64,000 nucleotides of DNA, taken from NCBI RefSeq assembly GCF_023078275.1, contig NC_062975.1:62001-126000 (forward strand), read 5' to 3'. The notes under the pieces are model-generated. The model saw nothing but the letters and a program-made list of their open reading frames with translations. It searched no databases and was not told the origin of the DNA. Below are positions 35,201 through 45,800 of this stretch, piece after piece; the first letter of the stretch is position 1, and each line of letters opens with the position of its first letter. The position numbers were made by a program, and so were the translations under genes. This stretch comes from Leguminivora glycinivorella. Its lineage: Eukaryota; Arthropoda; Insecta; Lepidoptera; Tortricidae.

Positions 35201-38200
35201 AGTAGGATAAATACCTTATTCCATGTCATTCCGGACAAACTTATTTTTAATATGACAAATAGGGCAAGATAATGATCATCTCTCTTTGTAGATCATAAAA
35301 CTCATAAAGTCACCTGTTATAAGGAATCATTTAGGTGCCATTTAGATTGAAACTTATCTTATATTTTGTTTCACTGTGACACCGTGACAATTGTCAATAT
35401 ATCACAAGTAGGTACAATATGTATTATGTATTCTGAAACATATCTGGAAGCACAAAAACACAACACACAAGGTGAGCTAATGATTATTCACTACAGCAGC
35501 CTCTCTATACATATTATACTAATAATACTCTTTGACAACTTGGATGTGGTTCATCTTTCACAGTCCATGGGTTACTGTGATACACTTTGTGAGCAAGTAT
35601 TTACTTCTTCAACATGTACATAATTTGATCTGAAAGAAAGAAACAACACACTATTGGACAATAGTGGATGTTGATCACTTCAGCCCCAGAACACTGTGTT
35701 TGGACCACCTTTACTTCCTGTTACGCACTCATTATGATCAAATACTACTCCAAAGTTTGAATATATCTTAAACTGCAATGGATACTTTTAACTGTAGTAT
35801 ATGGTGCTAGTGTCTTTACTCGTTGAATCAGATCGACTGGTGTTAATTAAATACTGTTGGATGACAATGAATGGTTACGAGCGCGGCGCGAGAATGATGA
35901 CATTGTCAATTTCGGACAAATTTCATAGTACGGGCGTATATGGGTAACTTAATATCGCGCTTCTGAAACTGTTAGAGTAAAAACACCAGGATACCACTAT
36001 TAATTATACAGTTTATTAAACGGAATCTCAAAATACAAGTTCAATGACAAGCTATCTTCAAGTGACGCTCTGAGTCCGTCTGACGCCATTTTTGACAGCG
36101 ATGCTAGTGAAGGGGACGTTCGACTAGTGATGTCCTTATAGTTTCAACTCAACTGCGTATTTAGAGACCTCAGAGGTCTGTTCACCACCTAATCCTGTAA
36201 TTGAACCCTCTATGGGAACTTTCTTTAACCCTAATGCCTTCACAGCAGTTTCAGTGACAAATGAAGCCTGTGAGCACTGATCTATTAACGCGCGTACCAC
36301 CTGTGAATCACCTGTCTGCGACTTAGTCTTTACAAGGGCCGTAGGCAACAACGTTTTTTCGTTAGCAATCTGTGCCGCATGACAGTTGATTACTGGCGTG
36401 ATCTCTGTTTGGTTGTTCTCTGGAGATACATGTGTGGCTTCTTCCGAGACACCTTCAGTTACCTGACCTAAATTCTTTGAAATGGCAACTGAAGTTGGGA
36501 CCTCCCTTGAATGAAGCAAGGAATGGTGTTTTCTTTTACATATTCGACAGCTTGTGGTTTTTTGGCAAAATCTAACAGTGTGATTGCTCCCTAAACAATT
36601 GTAACATATCCTATTTTTTGTAACAAATTCGTGTTTTTTCACAATGTCCGCTTTGGCAAATTTCTTACAAAAACACAGTTTATGGGGTTCTGTACAAAAC
36701 TCACATGCTATGACCGACGCGCTAGCAATATGGAACACATTTTGTTTGATTGCACTACTCGAAGGTTTCTCGTAAGCACTGGTGACCTTATTGACGTTTC
36801 TCGGCTCAATAAACTCTAGAGCTCGGTACCGGCTGGTTAAGAACTCTTTGAACTGATCCAAGGTAGGAAATGTATCTGAGGTCAAGTTAGATGATACATT
36901 AAGCTCCCATTGCTTACGTGATTCTGGGTCTAACTTTAATTTCAACAGATGTATCACTATGATGTCCCATGTGGAAACATCAATGCCTAAATTAGACAAT
37001 GCACTCAAACAATCTGTTGATGTGTCTAAGAGATCCTTTAGAAGAGCAGGAGATTCAGTGACTGCAGGCTTTTGACTCAGGAGACGTTTAAGGATACAAT
37101 GTGACAGGTATTTTTTATTATTGTATCGTTGCTCTAATATACTCCAACTTCTATCATAATTTGAGTCGGTTACCGGTATATTCCGCAGCAACTGCTCTGC
37201 TTCTCCTGTTAAATAACCCTTCAGATATTGCAATTTCTGCACATTATCCAAGGAGTTGTTGTTGTGGATCATACATAAGAATAGATCTCTAAATGTTATC
37301 CATTCTTGGTATTTGCCAGAAAAATAAGGGATGGTTAATTTGGGTAGTTTTACCGAATCTGACTTTGTTACAAATGTATTGTCCTGAATGTTGATCTTTG
37401 ATTGACTTGAATGAAAACTTAGGAAATCAGTCAAACGATCTTTCAATTCACATTTATAATCTGTGTATTCATCCTCTGTTTTGTCATAAGTGTCCTCAAT
37501 AATATAGCTTTGTGCTTGTAAAAGTGCTTGATCATATGTACGCATCAACTCTTTATGACCTTGTCTGAATTCTGACCAAAGCTGCTCTAGGGTGTCTAGT
37601 CGACTCTCTATGTAATGCTCCGTTATGCGTGCTTTCGGAGACTTTTTGAAATTAACATGTGCTTTAAAAATACGACTAGACAAGTCATTTTGAAAGTTTA
37701 GCAATGATTCCATGTTTGCAAATATCAAACTTTAGACAAAACAGATTTTGAATTGAACTTTAAAAATACTATAAAAATAAAAACTGTAAAACTATCAAAA
37801 TAAAATTTCGGAAAATTTTACGTCTTTGACATTTAAAATTATGAAATATTTTACAAGTCTTTGAACTTTTTAAACACTTAGCAAAATCGGGCATGGATTC
37901 CCCGTTCCAACAGGATTTTGCGAATTGTTCTAAGTTACTAATCTAGCTAATTATTCTAAGTCTAATTTGCATACAAACTACATCCGAATTTTTTCTATGT
38001 CCATGTAAATAACCGAATTTTTCCAAAGTAAATTTCTTCTTGTTAATAAAGTTCAAAATTCCGTAGCAAAATAAATCCGTATCACAAAATAAATTCTTTT
38101 ACACAAGGTTGAAAATTGCTTGAAAATTAAATAAATGTACTTACAGTTTGCACTTGACACACTCACTGAACTGACAACACTGACACTGATGACGTAAAGC

Positions 38201-39785
38201 TCCTTCTTCGTTGACCTTCTCTTGGCGCATGCGCTCCTGTCGCACCGCCGGTGACTCAGTCTGGACGCCGCTAGGTGGCGCCACTGTGCGCTGCTTCACT
38301 GAACTTCTTCTTTGGACGAAGAAAGGCTCCGCCGCACTTTGACACTACTTCAAAAACTGCTCTACTATCCGGTTCGAAGGACCATGTTTATCTAGGACAA
38401 TGGCCTCGAAAAGGAAGAGCTTCAATTAAACACCCAGTTTAATAATAAACAAAAGTATGTTTAATTCCACACAAATCACACCGAACACAAAATAACTCAA
38501 ATATCATAACAAAACTACAATGCACTACCGTTCGCTAGTTTCCAGAAGGAAAAGCGACATCTCTCGGGAAATTGAGTAAACACGTAAGTAAGCGTTTTAT
38601 ACACCGGTATTTACCTCCTGCGTACTATGGGAACACTAATAATAAAGAAATATGCCCGATATGTCAGAATTGTCAAAAGTAATTCACCAATTCAGAGTTT
38701 TCTTTTGTGATATAAACATTTTTCGTCGGTTTCCTTAAGTTATGCGGAATGTATTGCATAGTGCAGCATTGTGGAAGTAAATGGAAACCGAAATCCGACA
38801 TAAGATTTCACAAGTAAGTACTTATTTTACCAAAATGTTCATAAACCTCACTGGTAATCAATTTTCTTCTATTTTGCTTGTAATCTTGGTTAGTTCTAAT
38901 CATTATATTGTTTTCATTGTCTCAAATGATATCAAAATTCCCGCGAATAGGTTTAGAACGATAAATATGACCTTTAAAGAAAAATAATGCTATGTGTGGT
39001 TTTACGACTAGGGTGACCAATCTTTTTCATGCATGGAGCTAAATCTATCAACTTGGTACGGTTTCTATGTTCATAATTCATATCACAGTATATAATACCA
39101 AATTTATTGTTCGTGTCTTTACAAATTAACATGAATAATATTAAACATTTCAGTGTTCCAAAAGATGAAGCAAGGAGACAGCTTTGGCTGTCAATTTTGC
39201 CGATAAAGGGAAAGATTTCAGAGCGTTCGACAATTTGCAGCTTTGCACTTTAAGCCTGAAGATTATGGCACTGAAAGGAAGAAAGAAATTTTTAAAATCG
39301 GTCCAGTGACGACGGAGATATCGTGGAATAAACATACAAAACACGGGCGGCGCTTAAAAATAAAGATACTGTTGTAAAACGTCCTAGTATTTCATTATTT
39401 CCCCAATGAAAAAATTATTACTTTGAAAAAAACTTGTATCTTCTTCTGTCAATTAAAAGAAAATGTAGTAGTATGTATGGAATGCATATAGACTTACTGT
39501 GTTTTAACTTTGAGGAGAAGCATGAGATACGAGATTTTTGAAAAGTAGTGACGAAATACTTCCCTTATATTTCTGGGACTATTCCCACTAGTTACCACCA
39601 AGTTTTACCAGCCCTAACTACGGGGATTTTTCCCACATTGTTAACTACCAAACCACCTGGTTTGGTAGTTGACTAGTTAAATTAGTTTTCCCAGTAGTTC
39701 TACCAAAATATTGTTGTGATGGTTTAAAGTGACTGAAACATCCATCCATACTAATCCATACTAATATTATAAATGCGAAAGTAAC

Positions 39786-39822
<37 letters not shown>

Positions 39823-42800
39823 TACGCTTTCCCGCTTAAACCACGCAACCGATTTTGATGAAATTTGGAACAGACAATCTTTAGACCCTGAGACAGAACA
39901 TAGGCTACTTTTTATTTCGAAAAAAAGGGATAAAGGGGTTGAAAAAGAGGTTGAAAGTTTGTACGGGATTTCTTAATTTTAAATGATAAAACCATGAAAC
40001 TTTATATTTTAGCACTTGATAAGAAATCATTAAACATATATTTAAAGTCACATACAGGTCGAACGCGATTAATTAACATTATTTTTACCTTTAAAATAAA
40101 CATGGTGGGAAATAAACATTAACTAAAAGCGGGTAGATTATATTTATTTGTCTACCCCGAACATTTATATAAATTAATATCGGGTAGTTTTGTGTTGTTT
40201 ACATCTCCGGTGACATTTTGCTGGGACGTCAGTCTTCCGCGATCACGGCCAGTGCAACCTGGCCGAAACGTTGGGAAAAAAGGTAAAAATAATGTTAATT
40301 AATCGCGTTCGACCTGTATGTGACTTTAAATATAGCGCGAGAACTTAAAGTGTTATATCATTAAACATCTTGATAAGGGATAGGGATAGGGATAGGGATA
40401 GGGATAGGGATAGGGATAGCGATAGGGATAGCGATAGGGATAGCGATAGGGATAGCGATAGGGATAGCGATAGGGATAGCGATAGCGATAGCGATAGCGA
40501 TAGCGATAGCGATAGCGATACGGATACGGATACGGATACGGATACGGATAATATGGGTATCGTTAGCGGGATACGGATAATCGGTCGGCGGTCTCTTACA
40601 ATCAATGTGCTCTAAGACGATCGTTGTTTGCTTGCTTGAAGATTACGTTTGCGATAAGTATAAGCAAAATGTAAAAAATTGTAAGGGATAATAGAAAAAA
40701 GTACTTTTTACCCACCGATCATAGTGTCGAAATACGGGCTATGTGGGATGTTTATAAAGGTTTGCCCAGCGTATATAGAATTACCTACGCTGTGGTCGAT
40801 GTGTAATATTTCTACAATCATTGCAAGCAAAAGTATTATGTGCAATCGAAATAATCGCAGATAAATATACCTACAGAGAAACCTACGGTCCCTACGGATC
40901 CAAATGAAAATCTTAATGAATACTTTTATTACGCGGGCGAAGCCGCGGGTAAAAGCTAGTTTTTTAATAAATACAGGTGTCAGTTAGTAAAAGAAAAGTT
41001 ATATTTTAAGCCTCGTATTGCAACACTCACCACGCTCTTATTCTGGAACGGTTCTGAAAAAAAAATCCCAGTAGTTTACCACTGGTAAAAACTGTACCGT
41101 ATTTTGTGGCGTAAGGCAAAGTAACTGCAGAGTGGTGTAGAAATGGACCTTATTGGCGGTTGACAAATTAGTAAGGTGCATTAGAGTAATTCCGAATGAC
41201 AGAAATGTTCAGATAATTCCGAAAGGGGAATCTTGATATGACGGAAATAATGGTGATTTCTATGCGACTTTCCTAATTAGACGACTTTCGGAATTGCCCT
41301 AATGTACCTTACTTTTTGAGTTTGTGAGGATGGATGTTCACTTTCGTGATAAAACGATTGATCGGATTTGAATTTAATAAGTTACAAAATTAATCAGTCG
41401 TATAAACGTAATACGTCAAATTCCGCGGGATATCCCTAATGTATGCTTAATCATGGACACCCTAAAGAAAGAGATGCAAGACCGGCGTGACGTAATTCAA
41501 GGTCAAATTTTCTGGCTTCAACGTAATGTTCGGCACGCAATATCCATGGTATATAAGATTCTTGGAGGTAAGTCTTAATCAGTAATAAATTTCTATTTAA
41601 AACTCCATGTAAAGTTTGCATGCCAAATGTGTCGCTTAACTTCCAACTCGGGCAAATCCAGTGCGCTATAAGGTCGATTCTTTTTGAGATTATATATTAT
41701 ATTTTTATACATAATCAACCTAAAAGCAGAATGAAGTTAAGCGACACAAATAGTAGAAGTATTTACAGCCATCGGTAATGAAAGATGAAAACTGTATATA
41801 CTCAAAAATAATGTAAAATAGCTTCGAGTAGGCGTGTCGGTCTCCGCAGATCTTTCAAACCCTGTGGGCCGGGTTCAAATGACACAGGAACTACTGGAAG
41901 TCTCATTTTCTCGTGTAATAAACGTGCAACTCACTGGCTAGTAGGGAATTTTTCTTCTTCAGACTTTTGGACTTGTATGTGGGAAAGATGCCCCTCGTGG
42001 GCGCGTTGGTGTGCGCGGACGCCTCGGGCCGGGGGCCGGGCAGGCCGGGGCCCTGCGGGGAGGCGTGCGGGGAGCCCTGCGCGGGGGCGTGCGGGGAGCC
42101 CCGCGCGGGGGCCTGCGGGGAGCCCTGCGCGGAGCCCTGCGCGGGGGGCTGCGGGGAGCCCTGCGCGGGGGGCTCCGCCGGCGCGTCTGCAGGAGGCACG
42201 CGCAGGTCGTGCTTCGTCAGGTGCCGGAGCGGAACGGAGATCTAAAGGGTGAGAATATGGACGTCATTTGGAAAGCTGTGTAAAAGTGAAAAAGTCTCGC
42301 ATGGTAAATGAATAATTTGAACAGGATTTTTTCTGAAATGGATCAATTCGCTCACGGACCGCTTGCGAAATTGAGTTATAAATTACTTGTTACACAAGGG
42401 ACGGCTCAGTAGTGACTCTCCCGCGATCGGTGTTTGCCTCTATCGCACGCGCAGACTGGTCCGTTTCCACATGTACTCTCGCGCGTCGCGTCCCGTTCCG
42501 TTCAAGGACAATTCGTGTATCTCTCAAACCCTTCACCTGCGACACGTCGATCTTGTGCGGTCTCGGCGGACTAGTGGGCGCCGGGGGCGGCGGCACGGCG
42601 CGCAGCGCGGGGTACGCGGGGGCGGGCGCGGGCGCGGGGGGCGCCACCCGCGCCAGCGACTCCTGGATGTTGCGCACCGCCTCGCTCACGGACAGGGACC
42701 GCTCCTCCTGCAATATACACTATTTATGTCAAAAACCGTCCAATTTTCTCAAAAATATCTTATGGTTAAAATCTAAATCAAAACATTAAAAAAATCTACT

Positions 42801-45800
42801 CGAACGAGTCGAACGCGTATTTGACACTGACGACCTCGACCGACTCTGGCGACTCTGATTCCCTAAATAGAGAACTCGTTCTGCTCGTCCGTCGGCCTCC
42901 CGTCCTCCTTCTTGAAGCCGAAGATCCGCTCTTCGTTCTATAAAATAGCCATAGAACTAATTACCTGTGGACTCTTCGCTAAGTCTCCTCAAACGGCCTT
43001 GAGTTTCGACATTTACATTAACAGCCTCGACTAACTACGGTGATTCTGAGTTCCCGGATGACAACTGATTTTTCTCATCAGTGAGCCTTCTCTTCTGCAG
43101 TATAGCCTTTTCTATCTGTGAGCTGGACTTCTTAGAGTCAAGGATCCGGCCTTCTTCTAAAATACCTATATCTACTAGTTACCTGTGGACTCTTCGCTGA
43201 AAGTCTCCTCACGCGGCCTTGAGCTTCAACATTAACATTAATAACTTCGACTAACTCCGGCAATTCTGTTTCCCCGAATGAGAACTCGTTCATCAGTGTC
43301 TCCTCTTCTGCAGTATAGCCTCTACTACTTGTGAGTTGGACTTTTTGAAGTCAAGAATCCGACCTTCTTCTGAAATACCTATATCTAGTAAAGTTACCTG
43401 TGGACTCTTCGCTGAAAGTCTCCTCACGCGGCCTTGAGCCTCAACATTAACGTTGACAGCTTCGACCAGCTCTGGCGGTTCTGACTCGCCGAAAGAAAAC
43501 TCATTCTTCTCATCAGTGAGCCTTCTCTTCTGCAGTATAGCCTCTTCTATCTGTGAGCTGGACTTCTTGAAGTCGAGGATCTGGTCGGCCTTCTCGGCGG
43601 AGTGTACGAAGACTGTGGGAGAGTCTGCGGGGGTCGTCGGCGACTCGGGGATCACCTGGTTAGAGTGGATAATGTTAGAATATGACCTGAAGTTTAATTA
43701 TAGGATTCTCTTTATTCAGACAACACACAGAGTCACATAGTTCTTATTTGTGGTCGAAAACATAAACGCAGGGTCAGAAGAAATTGACGTTTTTCTGGAA
43801 CCTAACGGTCTACTACGAAAATTGAAATTTAGACGTAAGCGCAAACACAAAAATAAAAAAATAATCAAAGGAGAAAGTGCATTCAAATGATCTCATCATC
43901 TCAGCAACTTGCCGAGCGGGAGTCTCTGGGTCCAAATGCTTCATCTTACCTGCTGCGTCAGTGGTCCCGGCGGCTCGGTATGGAAGTCGTAGGCGGGCGT
44001 GGAGTGGCTCTTGTCGAGCTTGCCCCGCGGCCGCTCGTCGCGCCGCGCCGGCTCGCGCGCCGGCTCCGGCGCCGGACCCGGCCCCGGCCCCGGCACCGGC
44101 GCGGGCCCCGCCGGACACGTCCGCGGACGAGGAGACAGCTCCAGCCCGGTGCTGCAGGACACCGCCTGCCACAGGAAAGAACACTGTTGAACACTTATAA
44201 AGCCAACGCTGTGTAGTGTGGAGTATATCCCCTCTCATTGCTTGCTATATAAGTTGCCGCACGCTGTATAATATGAGACACAATAAACCTATATCTCACA
44301 CAAGTGACTTGTCATTTGGTCCCCACGTCACATGGCGACCCTGCCAGTTGCTTTTGCCAATTACTACAGGAAATTTATTAAAAATTTTGCTGAAATAGTT
44401 TCTCACCTAAACATGCTATTGCGTAAAAATGTTAAATTTTGTTGGAGTACAGATTGCGAAAAATCATTTCAAATATTAAAGAAAGCATTAGTTAACCCAC
44501 CCGTATTACAATATCCAAACTTTTCACCTGAAAACGAAATTATCTTGCAAACAGACGCGTCCGGTCTGGCCATAGGTTCTGTTCTTTGTAATAGTGACGG
44601 ACGCCCAATCGCTTACGCAGGTAGAGGATTAAATAAGGCAGAGTTAAACTACCCAACGATTGAAAAATAACTATTGGCAGTCGTATGGAGTATACGATAT
44701 TTTCGACCGTATTTATATGGCAGAAGATTCAAAATACAGACAGATCATCGGTCACTAGTATATCTATTTAATATTCGTGATCCCTCGAGTAGACTACTTA
44801 AATTCAGACTTCAACTAGAAGAATATAATTACACCGTTGAATACATAAAGGGCCAAAACAATTGCGCAGCCGACGCACTTTCTCGTATCGTAGTGACGTC
44901 GGAGCAGCTGGCCGATATGACTAATAATATTATGAATGTTATGACGCGACGTCAAGCGCGACGTTAACTAACTTACGAAATGATGCTACTCTTCAGCCAA
45001 GCTCTTCGTTTGATAAGCTTCCCACTAACTCAAGGCCTGATCACCCAAGGGTTGTGGAAATTCTTAAAAAACCAAGAAACTTGACTGAATTAAGCATTGC
45101 AAAAATTATATTGTAAAAAAAAAATTGACGTAAATTCTTTTTTTTTTCTATCAATTGGGGAGATGTAGTGTGGAGTATATCCCCTCTCATTGCTTGCTAT
45201 ATAAGTTGCCGCACGCTGTATAATATGAGACACAATAAACCTATATCTTACACAAGTGACTTGTCATTTGGTCCCCACGTCACAGCTGTTGTTGCTTATT
45301 CTAGGGCACCCCAGGTATGCACAGGGCCTTCAAAAGATCCTTTCATACCTTTCTATCTTGAGCCACCGCTTTGGCTAATCTTTCCAGCTCAGCCCAAACT
45401 CCTCACAGCTCATTCTCCACCTCCAAATACGTACCGGACGTTTGTACCACTAGCTCACATTCCACCCTGAGCCCACCACTAAAGAGTAAAGACCGAAGGC
45501 CAAAATAGTGAAATATATAGAAAACTTTGCAATTTGAATCGTAATGAAGGTGACTCTTGATACGTACTTTGTCTCGGCGATAATGCAAGTCGACCCTGGC
45601 CTGCTGCAGGGAGCACCACAGCTGGTCGAGCCCGCGCCGCGGGCGCCGCGCCGTGGGGCTGCCGCCGCTCACGGAGTGACGGTCGGCACACGTACACACA
45701 CACACACACACACACACCTTGTCGCGGCGGTAGTGCAGGTCCACGCGAGCCTGCTGCAGGGAGCACCACAGCTGGTCGAGCCCGCGCCGCGGGCGCCGCG

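Larger units (their letters stand above)
29882..36138. mobile_element. nested LTR-like element without coding capacity
   Basis: A 168 bp direct repeat (29882-30049 and 35971-36138, TGTTAGAGTAAAAACACC...GATGTCCTTATA) bounds 6.3 kb with no retroviral protein. A candidate primer-binding site, TGGTCCTTTGAAGTG at about 30250, resembles that of the BEL element. If used, the full LTR would be about 29882-30240 and the right LTR would be cut at 168 bp. The interior carries three tandem arrays (31565-33725). Flanks of the two ends do not match as a target duplication. Confidence 0.6.
27263..38603 (-). mobile_element. BEL/Pao-type LTR element reduced to gag-protease, with a nested element
   Basis: Two 219 bp LTRs (27263-27481 and 38385-38603, TGTTTATCTAGG...TTTTATACA in plus sense) are flanked by the 5 bp target duplication CCGGT (27258-27262, 38604-38608). 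Read on minus, the primer-binding site TGGTCCTTCGAACCGG follows the 5' LTR, and a purine-rich GGTGGGCGG precedes the 3' LTR. Only a gag-protease frame is present (twice, see below); RT, RNase H and integrase are absent. Sits in cnk intron 12, same strand as cnk. Confidence 0.9.
39755..40959 (+). mobile_element. non-autonomous Helitron (Lep1-like)
   Basis: Starts TCCATACTAATATTATAAAT and ends with a GC-rich hairpin (GCGGGCGAAGCCGCGGG) 8 bp before the terminal CTAG, inserted between A (39754) and T (40960), the Helitron rule. The start runs into a (TCTG)n tract at 39787-39822. No Rep/helicase frame. Two later insertions or expansions lie inside it (next entries). Confidence 0.85.

Noticed and set aside
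40345..40615. Frames coding DRDRDSDSD and SLSLSL repeats
   Set aside because: Product of the hexanucleotide microsatellite.
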